A program made the position numbers and the translations under genes. The notes under the pieces were generated by a model. It saw only the letters and a program-made list of their open reading frames with translations. It made no database searches and was not told the DNA's origin. 64,000 bases of DNA from Puffinus mauretanicus (lineage: Eukaryota > Chordata > Aves > Procellariiformes > Procellariidae): positions 2,170,001 through 2,234,000 of the forward strand of contig JAJKFH010003173.1 in the NCBI GenBank assembly GCA_023333565.1, written 5' to 3'. Positions 21,421 through 33,232 of this stretch are shown here, piece after piece. Positions within the stretch are counted from its first letter, which is position 1; each line of letters starts with the position of its first letter.

Positions 21421-24400
21421 CAGGCCAGGCTGACTCGGAGCCCAGCACCGCTGCCCTGGCCCCGTGCCCCAGGTGTAAGCAATTGCGACCAGCCCTAATT
21501 AGTATAATTGCAGGCAGGGCTGAGCTCTGCCTCTCCAGTTCAGCGTAGAGACCAGAGAGCAGATGGAGAGAGGTAAGGGGGGGAAAGAAGAGAGGCAAAA
21601 GTTTAATTTGGGGGCATTCAAGCACCCCGAGGAGGAGGGTGGGGAGCTGCAGCATGGCAGGACCCTGTCAGGAGGGGATGGGTGCAGGCGTTTACCCCTT
21701 AGCGTGGCTGGGAAGGGTGGCCTGAGCTCCCTCGTGGCTGGTATCACTGGGTGCTGGCACTGTGCGCTTGCTCTGGTTCTCTGTGTGGTCTGTAGCCCTG
21801 ACTGGTTTGTGCTGCTGTGTTGCAAGCCTGCTGACTGCTGCCAGTTTGGGGTGCCCTGCCCTGGCTGTGCTGTGGTCTTAATGCCCAGCGTGGCCTTTGT
21901 GTCCCCGTCCCTGCCCTAGTAAGAGCTGCCAGCGTGCTGCCTACCTCCAGGAGCTGTTGGCTGAAGTATATTGTACTTTTAGAAATGCAGTCAACAGCAA
22001 AATACCAATCCAGGGGTAGTGCATCGTGCAAACCTGCTTTGCTTGCTGCTCGAAGAAAAGTTCGTTGCATTTGCCGGGGCACCTCCAAAACTTGGGTGGG
22101 ATTTTATTTGGCGTGGGGTTTTGTTTAGTTTGGACCTGGCTCTGGTCCTGTTGCTTTTAGTTGAACGGGCTGGGTGCTGTGGTCCTGCCGTGTGGCGCTG
22201 GGCAGGAATGCTGCAGGCCTCCTCGCAGTGCACTGCAAACCAATTTACATCTGGAGCAATTCTGAATCACCATATCCATGGAAACGAATGTGCTTCTCCC
22301 TTTGACACGAGCATCCGGAGGGATGCCATTCCTGCGCCCCGCGCAGGGCAGACCTTGTCGGGCCAGGGCCCAAGGCATGTGCATGGGCCCTAATTAATTG
22401 TTTCAGAGAATGCAGCAGGCTGTAGGATTTGGTGTGTGAATGGGTGGAGGGGAGAGCCTCGCGTGTGAACGATGGTGCCTGAACCAGCCGTGGCTGTGCA
22501 GTCTGCAGGGGTCAATCAGCTGGCTGGTACGTGTACATCTCAACACGTGGGGTACGCACGCGTGGGCTTCTCCGTGCACAGACACATGTGCATGGGGTAA
22601 CACGGCTCCGGGGAATGGTCAGTGGTGACTCCAGCGTGGCTGGGTTTAATACCCCGGACTTGGTGCGCAGGAGGCTGTGCGCTGCCTGCCCGGGGAGGAG
22701 AGGCTCCGGGCATCGCTTTCCCAGGGCTGAGAGACCACCCGAGGAGGGGACGTGCTGGGATGGGTGCTCTCGCCCTGCACCAGCTCCTTGGCTATGCTGC
22801 TGCGTCTTATCAATCACTGATTAATTGTAATGGAACTGGCTTGATAGGATCCATATTTGATCAGTGTCTCCTGCTCTTTCCTCCCGAGGCGGGCGAAAGG
22901 AGGGGAGCAGCTCAGAGCGGCGGGGGGGGTGCAGTGAGGGGGGCAGCTTAGATTATCCAACATCCCGGAAAAGATGAGAGAAAAATCTCTGCGAGGGGAG
23001 GGAAAGCCCTGCCCGCGGGACACGGGAAACTCTGCTTCAACAAATGCATCACTGGTGTGACTGGGGAGAGACCTGCGCTGCCGGGAGGGGACCGAGGCTG
23101 CCACATTTGTGCCTTTTGCATCAATTTTTTTATGTTAGATGGACCCGTGTTTGAGCAAAGCGCTGGGAGAAGAGCTGCTGCTCTTGGGCTGCGCTCTTCT
23201 GAGTGGATTACGGGGACGAGCGTGCGGCGTGCCACAGGCAGGGCAGTCCTGATGCCCAAGAGCAACTCCTGCCAAGGGCAAGGAGAGGTTTAGCTTCACC
23301 TGGGGACAAAATAGACCTGTCTAGTCCTTCTCATCCTGGCGCAAGGAGCGGGCAGGGCTCTCCGATGCGATCCCAGCAGGACGGCTGCATTAAGGCACAG
23401 TCTTCAATCAGTCTCTGGTTTCTCTGTGTCTTTTAAGTGCTTTTTCCTAATAATTGGTTGGTGCATTCGTGTACATCGCAGGTCACAGCATCTCATTGTA
23501 AGAGGGTCTCAGTGGGAGTTTTCTTTTGGTTCAGCCCCCAGCCACAAGTTTCCCCCCCGAGAGAGGCAAACCCCCGTGCTTGTGCCCAGCTCAGCGCCTC
23601 TTTGTGCAGGAGACAAAGCCGGGATCTGCTTTCAGTCCGGGGCTGGGGCTGGGGGGGTGCGTGGGGACGGGCTGGGGGGGTGCGCAGCTGCGGCGCGATG
23701 GGCTTGGGACTGGAGTTGCTGTAGTGGTAAAATCTAATTGTAATAAAACAGGCAATGTTATGAGTCAGTGGGACTGAACAAACGCTTTTTACTGCCGTGT
23801 TGAGCAGTTTGAATTGGAGACCTGAGCTTTAAGGGTTTTTTTTGTTTTGTTTTCTGAACTGGCCAGATCCCATCTCTGCCTGCGATCACCTTAGTGCCTC
23901 GGGGTAGTGGGAATTCAGCCTGAGCTGTGTGATCCTCAGCTCTGCTGCAATAAGCCCTCCAGGGTTTTGGAGCTGAAGCGTTGGGTGGGACCTGGGGGCT
24001 TCCCCGCAGCCGGAGCGGGCTCGTGCCACCTCCAGGGGAGACCTCGGGGGCCACGGGCAGCGCTGCCGGGGCGGCTGCAGCAGCAGCTCAGCCCCGAGGG
24101 AATGCCATGGGGAGCAGCGCAGCGCGTTAGAAAGCAAAGGAGACCAACAGAAACGGCCAGGAGACCTTCCCACACCAGCTCCGGACCCCGGGGGCAGAGG
24201 GGATGGAGGAAGCTTTGCTCGGGAGCGGATTTCCCTGTGAGCTGCCTCGCAGGCTGGGCACGAGCGCTGTGTTCGACTGAGGCTGCCAGCATGCAGCTCC
24301 TAAGCTCTCCCTGAAGACTTGTATTTCAATCAATAGCCTGAGTCGATAGCAGCTGGAAGGATGCTCAAAGTCTTTGAAAACAAGGCCACAAGTGACTCCA

Positions 24401-24890
24401 GTTTAGCACACGGGTGTTTGAGAGACGATGTCTGTCTGAAATCCTTGTTAACACCCTGATTGCTAAAGTTCCAAATATTGGGCCCTTCTTACAGACCCTC
24501 CCCTGCAAATTCACTGTATTGCAAACCACTCTCTAAGCATAGCTGAGCACAACCTTGCAACCTCCTTGCCTAGAAAATGCAGGTTATTAATCTGGGGTAG
24601 CACAGGAGGGGATGCTGAGACAGGCTGAGTGCCAGGCAGAAGAGGTGGGAAGGGAGTTGAGGTCTGGCTGCACGTGCTGCCCTCATCTCCCCAAAATAAA
24701 ACTTCACATTGCAGGTTTTCCTTTCCTCTTACAGCACAGCACCATGCATTGGGCAGGCACAGCTCAGCCGCGGGGAGCTCTGCCTAAACCCCGGGACATC
24801 CACAGCGCTGCCAGCCTCGCAAACCCACCCACTTTCTGCTATTAGTGCTACCGTGGCGTCAGCAGCAGAAGCTCTTTGATGTGGCACCGG

Positions 24891-24898
24891 TATAAATA
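24891..24898 (+). promoter_or_regulatory. TATA box (TATAAATA), candidate plus-strand promoter
   Basis: A consensus TATAAATA sits between GC-rich flanks (CACCGG before; CACGGAGCCCGGCTCC about 22-37 bases after, where a start site would be expected). A GCGTCAGCAGC motif resembling a MAF/AP-1 half site lies about 38 bases upstream. No coding frame follows, so any transcript would be non-coding and antisense to CNTN2. Confidence 0.35.
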
Positions 24899-27800
24899 GC
24901 TCCCTACCTGCACGGAGCCCGGCTCCGTCCCCTCCCCTCTGCTGCCTGGTAAATCACTTGGCAGGAGCCGGTCCCGGGGACAGGCTGTAGTGAGGAAAAC
25001 AAGTGCATAACTCGGGGAAACCTGGCTAACGCAGCCCCGGGAAGGTGATGTGGTATATGGGGAAGCCCGAAGATCTACCAGCCTGTCACAGCAGCGCTGG
25101 CTGCCCTGTTTGTGTCGCTGGGTAAAGTCGTGCTAGCAGCAAGAGCCTTCCCGCGGTGGTGGGGGTCCATGCGTGGCACCAGGCATCTGCCCCAGCCCAG
25201 CTGCACCACTGGGGGCTTGTGCTGGCCATGCTGGGGGGGGTGATGGGCACTGGGATGCTGGGGAGGTGCGGTACCCCCAGGCAGAGGGGACCTCAGTGAA
25301 GCAGTGCTAAAATCCTCTCCCTCCTAGGAGAAGGTTAGGGTATCCCTTGCAATGGTGTCATATCTATTTTGCTCCTTGGAAGGCATCACCCCTGTGTCCA
25401 ACCTTCTTGCCTGTCTTTGTTAAAGTGGTATTAGTATTCAGTCTCCAAAGAGTGCCAAGCTGCTCTCTTCTTTATAAAAAACAAGCAAGAACTAGCACAA
25501 AACATATATCCCTCTTCCTTCCTCCAGTGTGGGTTCCCTGTTTATGGCTCTCTGGTGCAGGACTGACAGCTCTGCAGGCTGTACAATAAATAATACACGT
25601 AATGATTTAGGACCTAGGCTGCTGGGGGAGGTTGGGTTCAGTATTGCACAACCAGCTGTGGGTGGGAGTACCTCTTGTGCTCCCTGAGGTCTTGGGACAT
25701 CTCTGTCGTGGTGAACATCCCTCCGGTAAGATCCTGGACCCTATAGCTGCGTTGCGGCAGTGGGACCAAGAGTGTTTGTCATGGAGAAGAAAACATTTTG
25801 GGTTCAAGGAAAGAGCTTTTGTGTAGGTTGGGAGTGGACTTTGTTCCCTTGTCTGCTGAGATCTATTCCTTCCCTACAGCTCCACAAGCACCCAAAGGCA
25901 TTTCGTGTCAGGAAGAGACAGAAAGGGTCTAGAAAGAGCCTGATACAGCCTATCACAGCAGATTTTAATAATGTTTCTCCCCTTCCATCTATGTTTTTTG
26001 ACTCTTAAAGGACTCTCTAAGGAAGCCTCTCTTGCCTGTTTCTGCAATCTGAGCTTTAACAGCATCTCTGAAAGCCCCTGGCCAGTGCTGGGTTTCCCGC
26101 GTGGCATATTTGTTTATATGGCAACACTGCAAGCTAACCTGGTGCGAAGGGGATGTGTGCAGCGATCTGGTCCCATTGCTGCAGAGCCCTAGGCTTACAG
26201 GATTGTCATCAGCCCATCCCAAAATCTTCCTGGGCATCTGTAGTTCCTGGAAAGCAGGGCTGATAGTGCATGACCCTGATTTAGGAAGGAGAGATGTGCC
26301 TCCAGCTGTGTAGGATAACTACAGGCAGGGCTGTGTTAAGCCAATCCCCATGAGACAGAGCAAAACCCATCCCGTTTTGAGCAGAAGGGCAGTGCTCTGG
26401 GCTGGTCGGTGCGGGCGAGCCCGGTGCTGGGAGCCAGCCCTGCGGCCGCTGAGCCCGGGGCTCGCTGGCCCCCGCAGCTCTGCTCCGCTGAGCAGGGAGC
26501 CCCGTGCTTCTCGCTGGGGAGCTGTCGGGAGGCTCCCTCGGGATGTGATATCTTCCAGGTGACTGCGTGGGTTTGCTTCGTGCCCAGCACCTTCAAGGAA
26601 AAATCTCAAAGATTGGGGTGGTGGCATGGTCACTGCAAGTAGACGCAGTGCTACGGGAGACCCTGGGGGGTGCTGAAGGGAGGAGGCACTGAGAAACATG
26701 GGGAGGTGTCTGCCCCTCATTGGGGTTGATGACTTTTTATGGATAATTTGGACTTTGGACATGCACAAAGCATGCAGGGTGGCTGAATAGCTGAGCCGTG
26801 CTTTAATGCATGGCTCACACATGAGCTCAGTCTCCACATGGACTCCCAGCTCCGTGGGCGAGATCCTCCGTGCACCAGGTTTAGGTGCATCTGGTGCGTG
26901 TGTGGGAAATACCTCCCTAATGACATGGTTGGGTTTTCTGCCGCCTTTGATTTGCTTGTGGTAAATCTGCAGAGAAAATAATAACACAGGCCATTAAATT
27001 CTCTGCAGATGTATTTTGAGTGATAAAAGTCGAGGTTGCTCTGTTTGGTAGTAATTGATCGGGTGATGGAGAAGAGTGTTAGCATCCCTTTGTCTCGGCT
27101 ACTCAATCGTGCTCCAGGGAGAGCGTGCAGCTGGGCTTGACGTGACCCTCTCGTTTCCTGTTTTCTTTAGTCCTGGGTAGTTCTCATCTACCCCTGGAAA
27201 GTACAGTTATTTCTAGAAAGTTTGGGACCTGATGCTTTCCTGTATTGGCAAAGCAAGTGGCTTTTGGGGTTGGTGTTGTTGCTGTCGGGTGCGCTTGGTA
27301 CCAAATATACAGCCTTGAGAGGTTCATCCGTGGATGCAAACCTGCTCCTAAATCTCATGCAAGAGCCTGTACTTCAGCTTTGTACCCTCGGAGCTTGTTG
27401 TGGACACGCCTGGAGATGGCCTGGGAGGAGCAAGAGCCGTTCTGGGGGTCTGGGTAAAGCCTTGGGCTGGGGTTGCTGCTGCGGAGGGCTCAGGTTGTTC
27501 CCAGCTCTTGGATGTAGAGGCTGCTGCCTCCCATCCTCAAAGCAACTAGTGTTTCCTTAGAGAGACGACAATCTCTGAATACTCCCCAGTCCAGCCAGAA
27601 AAAGAATGCTGAGGCTTGCAGGAGTGGTGCAAGCCTGGGGGAGTCGGTGGGTCAGCGCGGGTGGGATGCAACGGGAGGAGGGAGCTCGGGAAGTTTTAAG
27701 ACATAGGACCGGGGCCCCGCAAAGCACACCCCAGCCTGCCCTGCCCTGGCTGCTCCCCCCGTCCGAGCATGTCCTGCTGCACGTGGGAAGGAGCAAAGCG

Positions 27801-28319
27801 GTGCCTGCCTGCCGGTGCCCCCCGTGCCCCGCGGTGCAGGCCTGGGGTGGGCAAGTTCTTGTTCATGACTTCGCACTGAGCCCCTCCGGCTCCTCGCTGC
27901 CCTCAGCTTCCCCGATGCGCTGCAAAACCCCGACCAGCCTCAGACACAGAAATACCCCCGTGTGCAGCCCAACCTCCCACCCCTCACCCGGGATCTGCCC
28001 TCCTGGGGGGTGCATAGGGAGGGGAACTTGGGACACCACGGTCTTCCTTCTCTGCCCTCCCTGGAGAGGAAACTCGGGTCTCTTGGGCTGCTCTGGGCTC
28101 TGCCAGCCCGTGCTGGAGATGCTGAAGTAGTTTTGTGCAGCAAAAGCTGTGTGAGCCCCCCCCGCCCCTCCCAGGTGCCGCGTTCAAGATGCCTGACCCT
28201 GCCAGCGGGTTCTCAAAGTGCCCCCAGCCAGAATGCACCAGGAAAAGCATAACAGTAATAAATAATAATAAAAATATTCCCAGACTTATTCCATGAGAGA
28301 CGTTTCTGCTGACAGCCGT

Positions 28320-29100
28320 GTTGACCTCGGCTGCTCAGCCCCTGCCACAAGTGACACAGCCGTAGCCCCCCCTTCCTCCCAACTCCACCCCCGGCTCCTC
28401 TCCAGCGCAGGCAGAGCCTGCATCGCCTGCAAAGCCATCGCCCGCCGAGAAATGCCCGAACCGCCCCCCTGCCCTCGCCTCCCCATTCCTGCCGGAGGCG
28501 AGCGAGCTCTGGCAGGTTCCTTCTCGCCGGAGCAAAACCGAGCGCGCCTGCAAGTTGGCTCTGATGGGGAATGGTGCCCTGAAACCCGGAGCCTCTTTCC
28601 TCCCTCTCGGATGGAGGAAGGACGGCGAAGGCGCTTACCTTGTGCGAGGTGGATGCGTGTGCATGAGCCGGGGGCCCGCGGGGCCCCGCCGCTGCCGGAG
28701 GCTCGGCTGCGAGGCAGCGCTTGGCTGGTGCCTGCCCGAGTGTGGATGTGTGTGCCCAAAGCCACTGCAGCATCTCTGCATTAGGATGTGCTCCTCCCTC
28801 TCCTCCCTCCTTGCGTGCACGCTCCCTCGCTCGCTGCCAACCACCACGCCGGTCCCTGGAGAGGGTATTTTTTTTTTTCCTCTGCCTTTACCTCACTTGC
28901 CACAGTCCAAGGACCAGTCAGGGAGGCAGAGCGACTTGCAGCATCATGCATAATTCATGCCTTTCCTCAGCCTCCCTGGCTGCTGCTCCCACCAGTCCCC
29001 AGCACAAACCCCCCGTCTGCACGCCGGCTCGCCCCGTCCCTGGGGCCGGAGCAGGTGGGGGAGCCGGGGGGCCGAGCCCCCGTCTGTGGGGTGGAAGCAG
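28320..29100. promoter_or_regulatory. CpG-rich block around candidate CNTN2 exon 1
   Basis: GC-rich DNA with frequent CpG between the AT-rich stretch at 28240-28290 and the CA/TA-rich stretch at 29160-29230. It looks like a CpG-island promoter and contains the donor at 28638. Frames on both strands here are composition artefacts. Confidence 0.4.
28639..28870 (-). other. CNTN2: Candidate non-coding first exon / promoter of CNTN2
   Basis: Reading the minus strand, a CpG-rich stretch ends in CGCACAAG followed by GTAAGCG, an excellent donor (exon end 28639). A non-coding upstream exon is required by the acceptor at 15964-15965, and the resulting 12.7-kb first intron is similar in scale to what I recall for human CNTN2. 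The 5' limit (28870) is only a guess, placed before an A-rich run. Not proven. Confidence 0.4.
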
Positions 29101-32100
29101 GAAAGGGAGCACCCCCAGCTGGGGGGGGTGTCTCGACAGGGACACCCACCTCTGTGCAGCGTCTGCGTGTTTTTGTATACGTGCACGCCCCTGTGCCTAA
29201 ATATATGTGTATCTGTATACATACACACCTAACCAGGCGTATATGCGTGCTGGGGAGATTGCTTTATAGCAAAATTTTGGGAAGCTCCATCGAGCTGAGC
29301 GCGGCTCTCGTAGGTGGTGCCCGACCTGCGCTGCGCCGGGGAGGACGGGGTTTCCTCGCAGCAGGGTTAGCGGTGCGTGACCAAGCGGGTGGCTCTGCAC
29401 GCTGCCGGGGGGGACAGGGGGTGCAGCCTGAGTCAGCTTTGGGTTTTTGGGTGTGCAGGAGCCACCTTTAGCTGTTGCTGTGGTCCGAGGGGCTTAGGGC
29501 TGAGCTTGCCCACGTTGGCAGCGCTCTGCAAACGGTAGCTGTGCCCGCCGGGAGGCTGCACCCAGAGCCCTTCCCGGGGAATATCTGCACCCGTGAGATC
29601 TTTGCTGTTTTCTGGCTGCTGGGGGGAGGTCTGTCCGGGTGGAGTGATGCTATGAGATGTGACAGGGATGCTCCAGGACCTCCTCTGTGATACCCTGTAG
29701 GCACTGAGATTTGGGGGAAAGAGATGCTGCCGATCCCATCACTGCTGTGGTGCGAAGGACCCCCGCAGTGGGGTTTGCCGGTGGGCAGGTCGCCGCTAGA
29801 CTGTGCGCAGTGGGGTGGGAAGCGGAGGATTCGGGAGCGTGGCAGGGACCACCCTGCTCTCTCCATCCCTCCCAGCTCCAGCCCAGACCTGTTAATGATG
29901 TAAGGAGATCAATGGGCGCTGGGGCTGTCCACAGGTTAATACCCTGCAATTACAGAGGAGTAATTAAGGCATTAGTATCTCTATTGATTGGCGAAGCTCC
30001 AGCAGTCCAGACTCCTCCAGCAAATGGGTGCAGGCTGTAGAGTGCCTGTGATGGAGTGGGGCACGTGGCCGGTCCCATCTCCCTTCTCCTTGCCCAACTT
30101 GCCCCATTCTCTGCTCCCCGCTGCCGTTTTGGGGTGAGACTGGGAGAAACCGGCCACAACCCTTCCCACAGACCTCACCTGGGATAGCAGGTGCTTGTGC
30201 TGGACAGAACGGAAAAACAGGGTTGGATCCTGACCGCCAGCAAAAGGACTAATAGAGGGGAAACCCAAGAGAGGTGACAAGCCCTGTCCCCAGTGGAAGG
30301 AGGGGGACCTGCCCTCTGCCCCCTCTCCTCCTGTCTCTATCAGCAGCTCTCCGAGGGTCTCTCCGCAGGGGACAAGGGCATCGGTGACCTCTTGGGTGTT
30401 CGTCCTAGCGCAGACGCGTACCGAGACCGCAGCGATAGCAGCTGTAAGGGCTCCCTTGGATATTCCCAGTGCCGACAGTGGATGGCTCTTAGCTACAGTA
30501 ATGGGCAATAGGCTGGAGCTGCCTCTCCGAGGAGGAGGAGGGTAATTGGAGGCAGTCTGTTGGCATCGATCCAGCCCCACCGGGCGGGCAGAGGTCAGGG
30601 AAGAAGTGGGTGTCATTATCGTGCCGTAAAAAGGGACGAGTGCTAATGCGTGCATGTCTCCCCCTGTATCGATCGTGAGGATGAGGATGGGTCCATTGTC
30701 GCTCGCTCCTGGATGATAAAAACACCGTGTGTCCCATGGGAATTATGGAAGCAGCCGCCTGCACAGCCCTGTGCAAAGCTGAGACCTTGGGCCCCGCTGG
30801 TTCCCGTGGCTGTGGGCGGTGGGAAATGGCTTTGAGGTGTTAGAGGGGTCCCTGGGTTCTGGCTAGCCTGAATTTCTGCCTCAAGGGCCAAGCGCAATTC
30901 CTTCTTCATCCTTCCTTGGGGCAGGGACCGAGGGTGGCTGGTGCCTCCATCGCCCCAGGCTGCACTGGGGAGGTCTCCTACGCTGGGGAAAAGGTGCTTT
31001 TTTTTTTTTTTTCCTCACTGCTGTTCAAGTAAGTGGTGGGGAGGGGGCGGATGAAGCACTGGAGTAGGAAGCACTAATACTTTCATCCTATTAGCGAGGG
31101 ACGCAGCAATTACATCTTTATTAGCCAAATAGGCTCTGCTGTTTTTCCCCCCTTCCTTCAGCCCATTCTCGTCAAGGCTTTGCACCAGGGAGCCTCTAAG
31201 AGCACTTCAGAGCCTCGGGGGCAGGAAGGGCTGGGGAGTGCAGGATTGGCCCCGGGGGGAGGCATCGCTCACTGCTGTCTGCCAGGACGTGCCGGGTCAG
31301 GAGGGGGGAGCTGGGTTAAACCCTGGCGCTCCCCTGTGTTTGCTGGGCCATGGGGGTTTCTTTCTCCAGCTTATATCGTGTGCTTCCGAAGGGTCTTCGT
31401 GCTGCAGCCGGCACTGGCAAGGGTGCAGAGCTGCTGTTTGCCGGCACAGTGTCTCAAACACGCCAAGCCAGCATCACGAGTATGTCCAGGTAACTGGGCA
31501 GGCATTGCTCCTTTGTGCCTCAGTTTCCCCATTGCCTGCACCGAGGCCTCCGAGACAGTCAGTGAGGGCTTTGCAAGGAGCAATGCGCTCCTGTCCAGAC
31601 CATGGGGCACAGATATCGCTGCTCTTTGAGTGGTTCCCCTAATGCTTCTCGTGGGCTGGCAGCCATGTGCAATTATTTAAAACCCTGTTGAAGGAAAGAA
31701 GTTGAACTCTCCAGCTTTCACGGCGCTCATTTGGACAGACACAGGGCGTTGGTTGAAATCCCAGTAGCTCCGTTCCGTTGGAGGACGGGCTCTCCTCCCT
31801 GTGTTGGATGCCCTGCGTGGTGCTGCCTGGCCCGGCTGCTGCCAGCCCACCCACCCGTCGGGCGGTGGCAATGCGCTGGCCGGGCTCCCCGCCTCGAAGG
31901 GCGATGTGCAGCGAGATGTGCCGGCGCTGCACCTCCCCGCCCGCGCAGCCGCTCCCATCCCGTTCACCCGGGGTACTTCTGATGGGCTTGTCCTGGCGCT
32001 TTGAGCTGCTCCCATGTTTCAGCCTCTACCAGGTTTTAATGAACGAAGTGTCTCCCGCTGTTTAACGCGGCTGAGCAGATCTCCTGGCTGTGGGTGGGAG

Positions 32101-32880
32101 ATGTCAGAGCACCCAGAGCTGGGGGGCTGTAAAAATACTAGTGGGGAGAGCTGCCCTGCCTGTGCCAAGTCATCCCTGCAGCCTGCTCGGGTGCAACAGG
32201 AGCAAAGACCCGCCGCTCCCCAGACTCTTTCTGCAACCTCATGTGAACCTCTTGTGCTGCGTTGCAGCAGCAGGAATGCAGAACTGCTGCACTGAGCTTG
32301 CACGGGCTTTGGGAACCTGAGAAAAGCCGGCGGGCTGTGCTGGAGGGTTTGCTCCTGTCCCGCCACCCTGGCTTCACATCTCAGCGCGGTCCTGTGCTGC
32401 GCTGAGCTCTGGACCTGGCTGTTGGGAGATGCTTCTGAAAACAAAGCATCCACGGTGTCTTATCGCTGCCAGTCTTGCCCCAGGGCTTGTGCTGCTTTGC
32501 CTAGGTAGACCAAGGACTAACAAAACGGTCTAGCAGGGTAGCAAAGGAGACGCTGAGGTTTTTAAACCACTCGGTCAAATTTTCTTCAGCAGAAGCACTG
32601 ACCTGCTGGAAGGATGTGCTGCGTCTCGGCAGTGGTGTTCGTGCTTCCCCTTCGGATGGCTTCAGGGGAACAGCCTGCGGAGCAGCCTTGCCCTCCTGGG
32701 GAAGGGCTGGCCAGGGAGGGTGGTGCTGGGGCTGCGAGCGGGGGGACGGCGGGGAGCAGCACGGTTTTGCAGGCTGTGAAGGGCCGCGTGTTTGGTGAGC
32801 GCTCGCCCGGTGCTGTGGGTGGGCAGCAGCGCCGGCTTTTACCTTTTGAAAGCTGATGGAAATGAATTGCAGGCTTAGCA
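28880..32880. other. Intergenic region between NFASC 3' end and CNTN2 promoter
   Basis: No gene seen. It holds a T-rich run at 30999-31012 and an AT-rich patch at about 29895-29990 with several TAATTA/TTAAT motifs that could bind homeodomain proteins (speculative). Otherwise nothing distinctive. Confidence 0.4.
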
Positions 32881-32897
32881 TGAGTTTTGAACAATGT

Positions 32898-32903
32898 TTT
32901 ATT
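32898..32903 (-). terminator. NFASC: NFASC distal polyadenylation signal AATAAA
   Basis: Minus strand reads CGTATAATAAAACATTG. It is preceded by an AT-rich stretch from 33600 down, typical of a 3'UTR end, and CA-type cleavage positions lie 15-25 bases beyond. I use it as the probable end of the long NFASC transcript. Confidence 0.6.
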
Positions 32904-33224
32904 ATACGTTTAGTGTTCTCTATACAAAAAAATCCAGTCTTTTCTTTTTACAGTGATTCAAAAAAATGATATCTGAGTATTTTGGCCTTCTTTCATCTCT
33001 CATGCAGTCGGTTTATAAGTCCTTATATTAAACATTTTTTCTGTAGCCCATAAATCTTCTCGCTGTAAGCTGTTAATTTTACAGCTTCAGCTATACAATT
33101 CTCATTGGAACAAGTGGGTTAACGCAAAGGTGGTGTTTTTTGCTTTAAAAAAAAGGCAAATAAATACATAGAATACTTTAGAACAACCAGGAGGTTTTAC
33201 AGAGAGGATGGATGGATGGCGATA

Positions 33225-33232
33225 TATTTACA
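33225..33232 (-). promoter_or_regulatory. NFASC: Pumilio-type response element UGUAAAUA
   Basis: The minus strand reads TGTAAATA, an exact match to UGUANAUA, about 325 bases before the distal poly(A) signal of the inferred NFASC 3'UTR. Function is not shown by the match alone. Confidence 0.35.

Larger units (their letters stand above)
15964..28638 (-). other. Inferred CNTN2 intron 1 (non-coding)
   Basis: If the candidate exon ending at 28639 is right, this 12.7-kb stretch is CNTN2 intron 1. It has no recognisable coding exon. The longest frames here overlap each other on opposite strands in GC-rich DNA and match nothing I know. Contents of note are a GC-rich block (about 20700-21420), a TCTG microsatellite, a plus-strand TATA-type promoter candidate at 24891 and a G-run cluster near 23640. 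Confidence 0.45.

Noticed and set aside
20713..21433. Two long frames (228 and 232 codons) on opposite strands over the same GC-rich block
   Set aside because: They overlap each other almost completely, have Arg/Ala/Pro/Gly-biased composition and no family resemblance. Both arise from the scarcity of stop codons in GC-rich DNA.
26319..26987. 222-codon minus-strand frame preceded by a TTTTCTCTGCAG acceptor-like motif
   Set aside because: No ATG at the start, no recognised domain, low-complexity C-terminal half, and no matching donor that would join it to CNTN2 or NFASC. At most a non-coding exon candidate.
28213..29471. Several overlapping frames of 130-230 codons on both strands
   Set aside because: All lie in the CpG-rich candidate promoter and conflict with each other. 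Their composition follows base content.
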